Shown: positions 1 to 8,072, numbered from the stretch's first letter. The stretch: 64,000 nucleotides of DNA from Campylobacterales bacterium (GCA_016938735.1 JAFGUB010000005.1:1-64000), one strand, 5' to 3'. Notes: generated by a model from the sequence alone, not told the origin. Program-made: numbers and translations.

Positions 1-63
1 AAGCAACTCGCTGGTTATGATTGGATTCTGGAGCAGTGGAATGGTATTAATGGAAATTTATAG
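1..63 (+). CDS. C-terminal end of an unidentified gene, possibly an antitoxin
   Basis: An open frame enters from the left edge and stops at TAG 61-63. The visible C-terminus reads ...YDWILEQWNGINGNL. Only 20 residues are visible, so no family can be assigned from the sequence. The next gene starts 8 bases later and looks like a RelE/ParE-type toxin. In type II toxin-antitoxin pairs the antitoxin usually comes first, so an antitoxin is the contextual guess. The gene is cut by the window edge. Confidence 0.35.
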   Translation, partial: KQLAGYDWILEQWNGINGNL

Positions 64-71
64 GCCGTTTT

Positions 72-347
72 TTGGTTTGGTATAATGGAGTCGCTAAGCG
101 TCGAGAGTTTTGGAACAGCTATTTCGAGTTAAGTGCCGTCGAAAAGCGGCACGCTAAAAAAGCGTATCGCTTGTGCTTGGACAATCCTTACCATCCCTCT
201 TTACGGTTTAAGTGCATCAACGCCGCACAAAATATCTGGTCGGTACGCATCTCTTTGGGGCTTCGTGCCTTGTGTCTTTACGAACATGGTACGGTTACGT
301 GGTTTTGGATCGGAGATCACAACCGATATGAGCGTTTTTTCGGATGA
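72..347 (+). CDS. RelE/ParE-superfamily toxin-like protein
   Basis: A 91-residue basic protein with the layout of the small RelE/ParE/HigB toxins: an alpha-helical N-terminal half (FELSAVEKRHAKKAYRLC), then beta strands (WSVRISLGLRALCL) and the typical ending WFWIGDHNRYERFF, where 'GDHxxY' is common in this superfamily. Most members are ribosome-dependent mRNA endonucleases or gyrase inhibitors; which applies here cannot be read off. The start is TTG 72 without a good ribosome-binding site, so the true start is uncertain. It follows a truncated upstream gene by 8 bases, which fits an antitoxin-toxin order. It is transcribed toward gmhA but is probably a separate unit. Confidence 0.6.
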   Translation: MVWYNGVAKRREFWNSYFELSAVEKRHAKKAYRLCLDNPYHPSLRFKCINAAQNIWSVRISLGLRALCLYEHGTVTWFWIGDHNRYERFFG

Positions 348-402
348 GTCTGACGCGGTGTTAAAGTAGTTTTTGCAAGGACTCTTCATAAGGTTGTGCG
401 GG

Positions 403-408
403 TAAAAT
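403..408 (+). promoter_or_regulatory. Candidate -10 element of the gmhA operon
   Basis: TAAAAT lies 8 bases before the gmhA ATG at 417. A transcript starting about 7 bases after it would have almost no leader. No convincing -35 is visible, which is usual for Campylobacterota sigma-70 promoters. Confidence 0.35.
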
Positions 409-416
409 TGCGTACC

Positions 417-1007
417 ATGAAAGCATACATCACCTCCCAAATCGCGGATTCCGCCGCGACCAAACAGAAGATTTTAGAAAACGACGCCCTGCTAGGCGTC
501 ATCGAGCAGGTTGCCAAAGCTTGTGTGCGGGTCTACCGCAGCGGCCGTAAAACCCTGCTGGCGGGCAACGGCGGTTCGGCCGCCGATGCGCAGCATATCG
601 CTGCGGAGCTGGTGGGGCGCTATGGGTTTGACCGTCCTTCGCTCCCTTCGCTTGCGCTCACGACCGACACCTCCAACCTCACCGCCATCGGTAATGACTA
701 CGGCTATGAGCGCGTCTTTTCACGCCAGCTTGAGGGGATGGCGCAGGAGGGGGATCTCTTTATCGGTATTTCCACTTCGGGCAATTCGCCCAACGTCATC
801 AACGCTTTTGAGAGTGCTGCGTCCAGAGGTGTCACCACTGTAGCACTGGTCGGACGCGACGGCGGGAAGATGGCCGCGATGGCCGACTTCGCCATCGTGG
901 TGCCCTCAAACGCTACGCCGCGCATCCAAGAATCACACATCCTTATCGGCCATATTCTCTGCGACATCATCGAAAAAGAGCTTTTCGGCGGGGGCGTGGG
1001 TGCGTAA
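417..1007 (+). CDS. gmhA: Phosphoheptose isomerase GmhA
   Basis: Sedoheptulose 7-phosphate isomerase, the first cytoplasmic step to ADP-heptose for the LPS inner core. The 196-residue length fits the family. It has the SIS-domain sugar-phosphate loop (AGNGGSAADAQHIAAEL), the DTSNLTAIGNDYG segment, the second phosphate-binding loop GISTSGNSPN, and the TPRIQESHIL helix carrying the catalytic Glu and His. ATG 417 was preferred to an upstream GTG at 396 because homologues begin close to this Met. It overlaps gmhB by 8 bases, so the two are co-transcribed and probably translationally coupled. The rest of the pathway (hldD, hldE) lies 4 kb downstream in the same direction. Confidence 0.95.
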   Translation: MKAYITSQIADSAATKQKILENDALLGVIEQVAKACVRVYRSGRKTLLAGNGGSAADAQHIAAELVGRYGFDRPSLPSLALTTDTSNLTAIGNDYGYERVFSRQLEGMAQEGDLFIGISTSGNSPNVINAFESAASRGVTTVALVGRDGGKMAAMADFAIVVPSNATPRIQESHILIGHILCDIIEKELFGGGVGA

Positions 1008-1509
1008 AGCGCTCTTTTTGGACCGCGACGGGGTGATCAACGTCGATCACGACTATGTCTATAAACCTGAAAATTTTGAGTTTATCGACGGTATTTTCGA
1101 TCTGGTGCGCCGCTTTCATGAGGCGGGCTATCTGATCATCGTGGTGACGAACCAATCGGGCATCGCGCGGGGGATGTACAGCGAAGCGGAGTTCTTACAT
1201 GTAAGCGCGTGGATGCAGGCGCAGTTTACAGCGCGCGGCGGCTTGATTACCGAGGTTTTTTACTGTCCGCACCATCCCGAATTTAGCGGTTCGTGCCGCT
1301 GCCGCAAGCCAAGCAGCGGCATGCTGATTGATGCGCAAAAGAAGTATGATCTTGACATGAGCCGCTCTTTGCTTATCGGCGACAAAGAGCGCGACATCGA
1401 AGCGGCCATCGGCGCGGGGGTGGAGGATACGATCCTCTTTACATGTAAGCCAAACGTCACCACCAAAGCCCGCCGCGTCATTGGCGATTTAAGTGAAGTG
1501 CCATGCTGA
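1000..1509 (+). CDS. gmhB: D-glycero-beta-D-manno-heptose 1,7-bisphosphate 7-phosphatase GmhB
   Basis: HAD-superfamily phosphatase of the ADP-heptose pathway, acting between the kinase and adenylyltransferase activities of HldE. Visible are the nucleophile motif FLDRDGVIN near the N-terminus, the motif II VVTNQSG, the family-specific zinc loop CPHHPEFSGSCRCRKP and the late acidic motif IGDKERDIEAA. Length (169 residues) is normal. GTG 1000 is the start that directly precedes the DRDG motif. It overlaps gmhA at the front and the next gene at the back. Two exact TTACATGTAA palindromes lie inside it (1195 and 1439), read in two different frames. Confidence 0.94.
   Translation: MRKALFLDRDGVINVDHDYVYKPENFEFIDGIFDLVRRFHEAGYLIIVVTNQSGIARGMYSEAEFLHVSAWMQAQFTARGGLITEVFYCPHHPEFSGSCRCRKPSSGMLIDAQKKYDLDMSRSLLIGDKERDIEAAIGAGVEDTILFTCKPNVTTKARRVIGDLSEVPC
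1195..1204. repeat. Highly iterated palindrome TTACATGTAA (family entry)
   Basis: First of 29 exact copies seen in the window. Start positions: 1195, 1439, 1611, 5026, 8825, 11039, 15422, 19365, 21284, 21707, 22083, 22152, 27852, 30077, 30464, 34967, 37328, 39382, 45309, 47079, 49553, 50798, 53200, 54593, 54654, 55077, 55242, 60830, 63642. Single-mismatch copies keeping the TACATGTA core: 2733, 7120, 8087, 9534, 17628, 17828, 24357, 24760, 28845, 31876, 36785, 37878, 41278, 59091, 59503. The base before is mostly C or T and the base after mostly A or G, so the extended form is YTTACATGTAAR. This first copy encodes Leu-His-Val in gmhB. The count was made by eye and could miss a copy. Confidence 0.93.
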
Positions 1510-1985
1510 TTCTCAACACCGGCGGCACCTTCAACAAACGCTACAACCCCATCAGCGGCGCGCTGGAAGTTCCCTTTGACAACCGCGCCGTCGAAGCGAT
1601 CCTCAAAGCCTTACATGTAAAGGATATCTCCGTAGCGGGAGCGGTCTATAAAGATTCACTCGATATGGACGCAGAGGATCGCAAAGCCATCGCCCGTATC
1701 GTGATGGCCTCTAGTGAAGAGCACATCGTCATCATCCACGGTACCGACACGATGCACTTAAGTGCCGCCGTGCTTGCAGGGGTGCTTGAGGGCAAATGCG
1801 TGGTGCTCACCGGAGCGATGGTGCCTTACAGCATCGATGCGACCGAAGCGTCGGCCAATCTGGGGTTGGCGATGGGTTTTGCGCAAAACGGTGCGCATGG
1901 GGTCTATATCTGCATGAGCGGTATCGTTGCGCCGCATGATGGAATCATTAAAAACCGAACGCTTGGGGTGTTTGAACGTGTCTAA
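1503..1985 (+). CDS. Half-length asparaginase-domain protein
   Basis: Matches the N-terminal catalytic domain of type II L-asparaginase/glutaminase. The first threonine motif is NTGGTFNKRY, the second is VIIHGTDTMHLSAA, and VVLTGAMVPYSI follows. Classical enzymes are about 330 residues with a second domain that completes the active site of the neighbouring subunit. This protein is 160 residues and stops after the first domain with no sign of a frameshift, so it is a naturally short form. Whether it is an amidohydrolase cannot be told. ATG 1503 overlaps the end of gmhB and its end overlaps the GTG start of ccoI, placing it firmly in the operon. One exact palindrome (1611) encodes Leu-His-Val. 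Confidence 0.8.
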   Translation: MLILNTGGTFNKRYNPISGALEVPFDNRAVEAILKALHVKDISVAGAVYKDSLDMDAEDRKAIARIVMASSEEHIVIIHGTDTMHLSAAVLAGVLEGKCVVLTGAMVPYSIDATEASANLGLAMGFAQNGAHGVYICMSGIVAPHDGIIKNRTLGVFERV

Positions 1986-4362
1986 AGTCGCCTGCGATCA
2001 CTGCCATCTGGAGTTTGACGAAGGGGTAATGATCGAAGAGGGCGCGCACCGGTTTTGCTGCAAAGGGTGTCAGGGGGTCTTTCATCTGCTGCAAACCGAG
2101 GGGCTGGATAGCTTTTATGAAAAGCTCGGTGATGCCAAGCTCGCCCCGCCCACACAGCAGTTTGAGTCCAGCGACAACTTTGACACCCCCGCCTTTTACG
2201 AGCGCTTTGTGACGCACAACGACGAGGGCTTTTGTGAGGTCTCGCTCATTATCGAGGGGATCCACTGCGCGGCGTGCGTGTGGCTCAATGAAAAGGCGCT
2301 GCACCGTCTTGATGGGGTCATCGAGGCCGATATCAACTTCACTACCAATAAAGCCCGCATCGTCTGGAGCGATGAGACGATCAAGCTTTCGCGCATCATC
2401 GACACCATCCGCGCCATCGGCTACGACGCCTTTCCGTATGACCCCTCTTTGCAAGAGCAGCGCGCCAACCGCGAGCGCAAGGATTACTATCTGCGCATGG
2501 CGGTGGCCGGTTTTGCGCTGATGAATATGATGTCGATCTCCTTTGCCCAGTACCACGGCTATTTTTCGGGCATTGAGGGGGATATCGTCACCATTCTCAA
2601 TATGGGTGAGTGGGTGCTCTCTACGCCGGTGCTGCTCTATAGCGGCTGGGTCTTTTTTAGAGGTGCCTACTACGGGCTGCGCAACCAAGTGGTCAATATG
2701 GATCTGCTGGTGGCCACGGGCGCGGTAACGACTTACATGTACTCGATCTACATCACCGCGATGAAGCTGGGCGAAGCCTATTTCGACTCGGTGACGATGA
2801 TTATCGCTTTTGTCCTTTTTGGAAAGTTTCTGGAGGTGCTCAGCCGCAAAAACGCCGCCGATACCCTTGATGTGATCACCAAATACGTTCCCAGCGAAGT
2901 GATGGTCGTCGAGAACGGCGAGATGCGCTCGGTCAAGGTCTCTGAGGTGCGCATCGACGATGTGGTGGCACTGCGCGCGGGTGAAAAGGCGGCACTTGAC
3001 GGCATCGTGACTGAGGGCGAGGGGAGCATGGATGAATCAAGCCTCACGGGCGAGAGCGTGCCGATCTACAAAACTGCGCTCTCTTCGATCATCAGCGGCA
3101 GCGTGAGCATCGACGCCGCGCTGCGCTACCGCGTCACCCGCGATTTTGCCCACTCGACGCTGAGTCATCTGATGGCGCTGCTGGAGAACGCGATGCGCCG
3201 CAAGCCGCGTATCGAGGAGCTGGCCAACCGCATCTCCGAGCGCTTTTCCAGTACCATTTTGCTGCTGGCGCTGCTCACCTTCGTAGGGTGGTATTTCTGG
3301 CCGCACGACTTCAACACCGCGCTGATGGTCGGGGTGTCGGTCATCATCATTGCCTGCCCCTGCGCGCTCGCTCTGGCTACCCCGGTAGCGACGCTGGTGG
3401 GGCTGGGACTCGGAGCGAAGCGGGGGATTTTGTTCAAAGCGGCGGCGCAGCTTGAGACGCTTTCGCAGATCGATACCGTAGTTTTTGATAAGACGGGTTC
3501 GCTCACCGAGGGGCGTTTTGGCGTCTGTGCGCAGTGGCTCGAAGACGAGCGCGACGCCGCAGTGATCTACGCCATGGCCAAGCTCTCCAAACATCCCGTC
3601 TCCAAAGGGGTGGCGCGCGCGCTTGAGGCGTATGATCGGCACTTAAGCGTCGATGGCTTTGAGGAGATCGCGGCCCTTGGAGTGCGTGCCCATTATGAGG
3701 GGTGCGAGCTCATCGGCGGCAATGCGCGCCATCTGGCGGCGTATGGTATCAAGACGCCGCCGCTGGAGCGCAGCGCCTTTTATGTAGGCAGCGAAGGCAA
3801 ACTGCTGGCGTGGTTTGAGCTTGAAGACACCATCAAAAGCGACGCCCCGGAGGCGCTGGAGTACTTTCGCAAGGCGGGGATTCAGATACGGATGCTCACG
3901 GGCGATCATGAGGCCGCTGCGCGCCGCGTGGCGTCATCGCTGGGGATCGAGCAGTTTGCCTATGAGCAGCGCCCCGAAGCAAAAGAGGCGCTTGTCGCCG
4001 CGTTGCAAGCGGAGGGGAAAAAGGTGATGATGGTAGGCGACGGGATCAACGATATTCTGGCACTTTCGCGCGCCGATATCGGCATCAGCATGGGCCAAGG
4101 CAGCGATATCGCCATCGAGGTGAGCGACGTGGTGCTGCTGCACGATTCACTCGCTTCGCTGATCGAAGCGCACCAAATCGCTAAAACGACCTACCGCCTG
4201 ATTCGCCAGAATCTGGGCCTCTCGCTGATCTATAATGCCATTACGATTCCGCTGGCGATGGCGGGCTACATCATTCCGCTGGTGGCGGCGGCGTCGATGT
4301 CGCTGAGCTCCATCTTGGTGGTACTTAACTCAATGCGGATACGCTATAGCTGGAGGAGATGA
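1978..4362 (+). CDS. ccoI: Copper-translocating P-type ATPase CcoI (FixI), cbb3 oxidase assembly
   Basis: P1B-type ATPase of 794 residues. It begins with a Cys-rich segment (CDHCHLEF, then FCCKGCQGVF), followed by a heavy-metal domain with IEGIHCAACVWL. Membrane helices follow, with the ion site CPC at residues 460-462, the phosphorylation site DKTGSLTEG at Asp504, the SKHPVSKG 'HP' motif and MVGDGINDILAL. The N-terminal Cys cluster and the directly following ccoS identify the CcoI/FixI branch, which supplies copper to cbb3 cytochrome oxidase, rather than a general CopA exporter. GTG 1978 is chosen because it overlaps the previous stop and directly precedes the Cys cluster; an ATG at 1927 would need a long overlap. 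The ccoNOPQ structural genes are not in the window. Confidence 0.92.
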   Translation: MSKVACDHCHLEFDEGVMIEEGAHRFCCKGCQGVFHLLQTEGLDSFYEKLGDAKLAPPTQQFESSDNFDTPAFYERFVTHNDEGFCEVSLIIEGIHCAACVWLNEKALHRLDGVIEADINFTTNKARIVWSDETIKLSRIIDTIRAIGYDAFPYDPSLQEQRANRERKDYYLRMAVAGFALMNMMSISFAQYHGYFSGIEGDIVTILNMGEWVLSTPVLLYSGWVFFRGAYYGLRNQVVNMDLLVATGAVTTYMYSIYITAMKLGEAYFDSVTMIIAFVLFGKFLEVLSRKNAADTLDVITKYVPSEVMVVENGEMRSVKVSEVRIDDVVALRAGEKAALDGIVTEGEGSMDESSLTGESVPIYKTALSSIISGSVSIDAALRYRVTRDFAHSTLSHLMALLENAMRRKPRIEELANRISERFSSTILLLALLTFVGWYFWPHDFNTALMVGVSVIIIACPCALALATPVATLVGLGLGAKRGILFKAAAQLETLSQIDTVVFDKTGSLTEGRFGVCAQWLEDERDAAVIYAMAKLSKHPVSKGVARALEAYDRHLSVDGFEEIAALGVRAHYEGCELIGGNARHLAAYGIKTPPLERSAFYVGSEGKLLAWFELEDTIKSDAPEALEYFRKAGIQIRMLTGDHEAAARRVASSLGIEQFAYEQRPEAKEALVAALQAEGKKVMMVGDGINDILALSRADIGISMGQGSDIAIEVSDVVLLHDSLASLIEAHQIAKTTYRLIRQNLGLSLIYNAITIPLAMAGYIIPLVAAASMSLSSILVVLNSMRIRYSWRR

Positions 4363-4580
4363 TGGACAGTTGGGTGATTGCTCTGATGCTGGGAGCTTCG
4401 ATATTTTTGGGCGGGCTGGCGCTGATCGCGTTTTTGTGGGGGATCAAGAGCGGGCAGTTTGACGATGAGAAGAAGTTTCTCAATCAGGCACGGTTCGACG
4501 GTGACGACGATCTACAAGAGGCGGCAGAGCAGGAGCGGAAAAAAGAGACTTTGAAAAAGAGGAGCTATAAACCGGAGTAG
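4362..4580 (+). CDS. ccoS: cbb3-type cytochrome oxidase assembly protein CcoS
   Basis: A 72-residue protein with one N-terminal membrane helix (about residues 4-26), then the family signature FLWGIKSGQFDD and a charged tail. CcoS is needed for cofactor insertion into cbb3 oxidase and is classically encoded next to ccoI. Two tandem ATGs occur at 4359 and 4362; GGAGG at 4352-4356 is better spaced for 4362. The start overlaps the ccoI stop, which indicates coupling. It is the last gene of the gmhA-gmhB-asparaginase-ccoI-ccoS unit and converges on a cytochrome c gene. Confidence 0.92.
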   Translation: MDSWVIALMLGASIFLGGLALIAFLWGIKSGQFDDEKKFLNQARFDGDDDLQEAAEQERKKETLKKRSYKPE

Positions 4581-4582
4581 TC

Positions 4583-4603
4583 TTCACCGCCAAAGGCGGT
4601 GAA
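4583..4603. terminator. Hairpin between convergent ccoS and cytochrome genes
   Basis: TTCACCGCC, loop AAA, GGCGGTGAA form a perfect 9-base-pair stem exactly between two convergent genes. There is no clear T-run on either side, so it may act as a modest bidirectional terminator or a 3'-end stabiliser. Confidence 0.5.
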
Positions 4604-4610
4604 AGAAGCC

Positions 4611-4907
4611 TTACTTGAGGCCTGCTACGTAAGCGGCAACCGCTTCGATATCCGCATCAGAGTAAGAAGCCACTTGGCCTTTCATCAGTGCGCCCATACC
4701 ATTTTTGTTGAGGGTACCCGCTTTGTAGCCTTTGAGGCTTGTAGCGATCGTTGCAGCGTCCATGCCCTGGATAACGGCAGATTTACCAAGAGCAGCTTTT
4801 TCAGCATTGGCACCGTGACACGCAGCGCATTTTTTGTACAGAGCAGCACCATCAGCAGCCATCAGCGAAGCGCCGGCAACAAGCAAAGAAAGAGCGATTT
4901 TTTTCAT
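4611..4907 (-). CDS. Small periplasmic class I cytochrome c (c553-like)
   Basis: A 98-residue protein with an N-terminal signal peptide (MKKIALSLLVAGASLMAA), one heme-binding CAACH shortly after the predicted cleavage site, and the distal Met region KNGMGALMKGQ followed by the C-terminal helix YSDADIEAVAAYVAGL. This is the pattern of the c553-type electron carriers that feed cbb3 oxidase in Campylobacterota. The start at 4907 was chosen because the signal peptide begins there and a GGAG lies just upstream. The gene is monocistronic, with its own TATAAT at 4942-4947 on the minus strand. Its position beside ccoI-ccoS suggests a shared respiratory role. Confidence 0.9.
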   Translation of the reverse strand: MKKIALSLLVAGASLMAADGAALYKKCAACHGANAEKAALGKSAVIQGMDAATIATSLKGYKAGTLNKNGMGALMKGQVASYSDADIEAVAAYVAGLK

Positions 4908-4941
4908 TGAGTTCTCCATGAGTGATTTTTGAAAACCTTGA

Positions 4942-4947
4942 ATTATA
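4942..4947 (-). promoter_or_regulatory. -10 element of the cytochrome c gene
   Basis: Perfect TATAAT on the minus strand, 35 bases upstream of the cytochrome start codon. No obvious -35. Confidence 0.6.
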
Positions 4948-5011
4948 GTTGGAGAAATCTTAATACGCACTAAGCGGGGGGGGTGTAAAAGAGGGTTAAA
5001 CTAGCTTTAGC

Positions 5012-5017
5012 TACAAT
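5012..5017 (+). promoter_or_regulatory. -10 element of the hldD-hldE operon
   Basis: TACAAT lies 30 bases before the hldD ATG. An exact TTACATGTAA palindrome (5026-5035) starts 8 bases after it, placing the palindrome at or just after the expected transcription start. Confidence 0.5.
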
Positions 5018-5025
5018 AACCCACT

Positions 5026-5035
5026 TTACATGTAA
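5026..5035. repeat. TTACATGTAA in the hldD leader
   Basis: Non-coding copy between the -10 box at 5012 and the hldD start at 5048. Confidence 0.85.
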
Positions 5036-5047
5036 GCCAAGGAACCC

Positions 5048-6055
5048 ATGCGTTACATCGACGACTCTCTGCATCAAAAAATGATTTTAATTACCGGAGG
5101 TGCCGGTTTTATCGGCTCCAATCTTGCTTTTTACTTTCAGCGCGAACATCCCGGATCGCGGGTGGTGGTGCTCGATAGCTTTCGCAGCGGCGAAACGCTT
5201 AGCAACGGTAATCTCAAGAGTTTTGGCCATTTCAAAAACCTGATCGGTTTTGAAGGCGAGGTGATCAGCGGCGATATCAACGACCCCGCCGTTTTGGTGC
5301 GGCTGCTCAACGACTATCGTTTTGACTACATCTTCCATGAGGCGGCCATCTCCGACACCACGGCGCTGGAGCAGGATCTGATGATCCGCACCAATGTCAA
5401 TGCCTTTAAAGACCTGCTCGATCTGGCCGTTGCGCACAAAGCCAACATGATCTACGCCTCGTCGGGTGCCACCTACGGCAACGCCGCTTCGCCCCAGCGT
5501 GTGGGCGCGGAGGCGCCGCAAAACGTCTACGGTTTTTCCAAGCTGATGATGGATCATCTCGCCCGCAGCTACATGCAACGCGAGGAGATCAGCATCGTGG
5601 GGCTACGCTACTTCAACGTTTACGGCGCACGCGAATACTTCAAAAACAAGACCGCTTCGATGGTGCTGCAGTTTGGTCATCAGCTTCTTGGCGGATCCAA
5701 TCCGCGACTTTTTGAAGGCTCCGATCAGATCAAGCGCGATTTTATCTATATCGAAGACATCGTCCAGGCCAACATCCGCGCGATGCATCCACGCCACAGC
5801 GGCGTTTACAACGTCGGTACGGGCAAGGCCAGATCATTTCAGTCGATTGTGGACATCTTGCAGCGCGAGCTGGGAACGGCGCTTGAGTGCGAATACATCC
5901 CCAACCCCTTTATCGGTCGGTATCAGTTTCACACCGAGGCCGATATCGCCTCTACGCGCGAAGCGCTGGATTATGCGCCGCGTTTTGAGCTTGAAGCGGG
6001 GATTGCTGATTATGTAGGCGAAATCCGCCGTTTGTTTGACGAGGAGCAGCGCTGA
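5048..6055 (+). CDS. hldD: ADP-L-glycero-D-manno-heptose 6-epimerase HldD
   Basis: Extended short-chain dehydrogenase/reductase that epimerises ADP-D-glycero-D-manno-heptose for LPS core assembly. The 335-residue protein has the NAD(P)-binding loop ITGGAGFIGSN, the central SSGATYGN serine region, the catalytic YGFSK Tyr-Lys pair, and the family segment LRYFNVYGAREYFKNKTASM. The C-terminal QIKRDFIYIEDI also fits HldD. ATG 5048 is preceded by AAGGA. It overlaps hldE by one base, so the last two pathway genes are co-transcribed. Confidence 0.95.
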   Translation: MRYIDDSLHQKMILITGGAGFIGSNLAFYFQREHPGSRVVVLDSFRSGETLSNGNLKSFGHFKNLIGFEGEVISGDINDPAVLVRLLNDYRFDYIFHEAAISDTTALEQDLMIRTNVNAFKDLLDLAVAHKANMIYASSGATYGNAASPQRVGAEAPQNVYGFSKLMMDHLARSYMQREEISIVGLRYFNVYGAREYFKNKTASMVLQFGHQLLGGSNPRLFEGSDQIKRDFIYIEDIVQANIRAMHPRHSGVYNVGTGKARSFQSIVDILQRELGTALECEYIPNPFIGRYQFHTEADIASTREALDYAPRFELEAGIADYVGEIRRLFDEEQR

Positions 6056-7488
6056 TGGAGCGTTTGGCTCAGAGTGCACCGCATATTTTGGTGGTGGGGG
6101 ATCTGATGATCGATCACTACCTTTGGGGAAGTTGCGAGCGTATCTCGCCCGAAGCACCCGTACAGGTGGTCGATATCGCTAAAGAGACCAAGGTGCTCGG
6201 CGGTGCGGGCAACGTGATCAACAATCTGGTGACGCTGGGTGCGCGCGTGAGCGTAGGCAGCGTCATCGGCGCGGATGAGAACGGCGCGGAGCTTAGCGAG
6301 ATGCTGCGGCGCGTGGGCGTCTCTACTGAAGCGCTGATCGTGCAAGAAGGGCGCAAAACCAGCAAAAAAAGCCGCGTCATGGCTGCTCATCAGCAGATCG
6401 TGCGTATCGACAGCGAATCCAAAGAGCGCATTGATGACGTCGCTGCGTCTCGTTTGCTCGGCGCATTGGAGCCGCTGATCGGCACATCGGATATGGTGGT
6501 GCTCTCAGACTACGGCAAAGGGGTGCTGAGCGAAACGGTAGCGCAAGGGGTGATCACCTCTGCCAAGCGCTGCGGGGTGCGGGTGCTGGTTGATCCCAAG
6601 GGGCGCGATTACCGCAAATACAGAGGTGCGCATCTGCTCACCCCTAATAAAAAAGAGGCCATCGAGGCCAGCGGTATCGCCATAAAAGATGACGCAACGC
6701 TTGAAGCGGCGCTGCTGTGGCTCAAAGAGCAGTGCGCTTTGGATTACTCCATGATCACCCTCTCTGAAGACGGGATCGCGGTCTATGATGGCAAGGTACG
6801 GCGCTTTCCGACCGTGGCGCGTGAGGTCTTTGACGTGACGGGCGCGGGCGATACGGTGATTGCGTCGCTGGCGTTTGCGCTGTGCGGGGGACTGGGGATC
6901 GACGAGGCGGCCAAGTTTGCCAACCTTGCGGCGGGCGTGGTTGTGGGCAAGATCGGTTCGGCCACCATCACCCTTGATGAGATCGTCGCGTATGAATCAA
7001 GCCTGCACCAAAGCAGCTCCGAAGCCCACATCAAGCGTCTGGATCAAATCGTTCGTATTGTTGAATCGGCCAAGCGCGAGGGGAAGCGTATCGTCTTTAC
7101 CAACGGCTGTTTCGATATCTTACATGTAGGGCATGTGAAGTACCTCCAAGAGGCCAAAAGCTACGGCGATATGCTGATCGTGGGGCTTAACGCCGACGTC
7201 TCGGTGCGGCGGCTCAAGGGCGAAAGCCGCCCCGTCAACGGCGAAGCCGACCGTGCTTATTTGCTGGCTGCGCTTGAGGCGGTCGATTATGTGGTGGTAT
7301 TTGAGGAGGAGACCCCTTATGAGCTCATCAAACGGATCGCGCCGGACATTTTGGTCAAAGGGGGCGATTATGAGGGCAAAGCGGTCGTAGGGACGGAGTT
7401 TGCCAAAGAGTTGCGGTTGGTGCGTTTTGTCGATGGCAAAAGCACCACGGCGACCATAGCTAAAATACAGGAGTCATATCGATGCTAA
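6055..7488 (+). CDS. hldE: Bifunctional heptose 7-phosphate kinase / heptose 1-phosphate adenylyltransferase HldE
   Basis: A 477-residue fusion. The N-terminal ribokinase-like domain (about 1-315) contains GGAGNVINN, LVDPKGRDYRKYRG and the catalytic DVTGAGDTVIA. The C-terminal nucleotidyltransferase domain (about 340-477) contains TNGCFDILHVGHVKYL with the HxGH motif, and ends with a GKSTT segment. The two activities phosphorylate heptose 7-phosphate and, after GmhB, attach AMP. It overlaps hldD at the front and the YfaZ-like gene at the back. The HxGH region is encoded by a one-mismatch version of the palindrome (7120-7129). Confidence 0.96.
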   Translation: MERLAQSAPHILVVGDLMIDHYLWGSCERISPEAPVQVVDIAKETKVLGGAGNVINNLVTLGARVSVGSVIGADENGAELSEMLRRVGVSTEALIVQEGRKTSKKSRVMAAHQQIVRIDSESKERIDDVAASRLLGALEPLIGTSDMVVLSDYGKGVLSETVAQGVITSAKRCGVRVLVDPKGRDYRKYRGAHLLTPNKKEAIEASGIAIKDDATLEAALLWLKEQCALDYSMITLSEDGIAVYDGKVRRFPTVAREVFDVTGAGDTVIASLAFALCGGLGIDEAAKFANLAAGVVVGKIGSATITLDEIVAYESSLHQSSSEAHIKRLDQIVRIVESAKREGKRIVFTNGCFDILHVGHVKYLQEAKSYGDMLIVGLNADVSVRRLKGESRPVNGEADRAYLLAALEAVDYVVVFEEETPYELIKRIAPDILVKGGDYEGKAVVGTEFAKELRLVRFVDGKSTTATIAKIQESYRC

Positions 7489-8072
7489 AAATCATGGCGC
7501 TGCCGCTGCTCGCGGCAACGACGCTGATGGCGTTTCACACGGCGGAGCTCAATATCAACGATAAAGATTTTGAGGGCTCGATCCTTTTTGACATGGGGCA
7601 GTTCAACCACACACTGATGCCCGATACTACCTTCTTCGGACTACGCTATCTCAAAGGAAGCGAAGACCACAGCGACCTGCACAAGACTGAGGCGCTTGTG
7701 GACGCTTCGTTTTTGCTACAGCGTCCCGTAGGTAGTTCCAGTGGCGTTGTGGTTGGCATGGGGGTGAAGTACGTCTATCTACAGATCGCCGATGAGGAGT
7801 TTTCGGCGCTGCCTCTAGGGCTGCATCTGCGCTACGCGTTGCCTCTAGGTATCGGCGTACCGGTCTATACCGGAGCACAGTTTTACTACTCGCCGCAGGT
7901 GCTCACCTTTAACGAGGGCAAAAACTTTATCGAATACCGCGCATTTGTGGATGTCGAGATGATCGAGCGGGGGCATATCGTAGCGGGTTATCGTAATGTC
8001 GATACCAACTTCGATGCGGATGACGTCAATTACAACCGCTCCTGGTTCGCGGGTTTTCGCTTCGAGTTTTGA
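7482..8072 (+). CDS. YfaZ-like outer membrane beta-barrel protein
   Basis: A 196-residue protein with a short signal peptide (MLKIMALPLLAATTLMA), alternating hydrophobic strands throughout, an internal GYRNVDTNF segment resembling YfaZ-family proteins, and a C-terminal phenylalanine (FAGFRFEF), the usual signal for outer membrane barrel insertion. Function of the family is unknown. It overlaps hldE by 7 bases and the following ABC ATPase by one base, so it is part of the heptose operon; an envelope role is plausible but not shown. Confidence 0.7.
   Translation: MLKIMALPLLAATTLMAFHTAELNINDKDFEGSILFDMGQFNHTLMPDTTFFGLRYLKGSEDHSDLHKTEALVDASFLLQRPVGSSSGVVVGMGVKYVYLQIADEEFSALPLGLHLRYALPLGIGVPVYTGAQFYYSPQVLTFNEGKNFIEYRAFVDVEMIERGHIVAGYRNVDTNFDADDVNYNRSWFAGFRFEF

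Noticed and set aside
1927-1977. Longer N-terminus for ccoI from ATG 1927
   Set aside because: It would overlap the asparaginase gene by about 60 bases, and the extra residues are not CcoI-like; GTG 1978 fits better.
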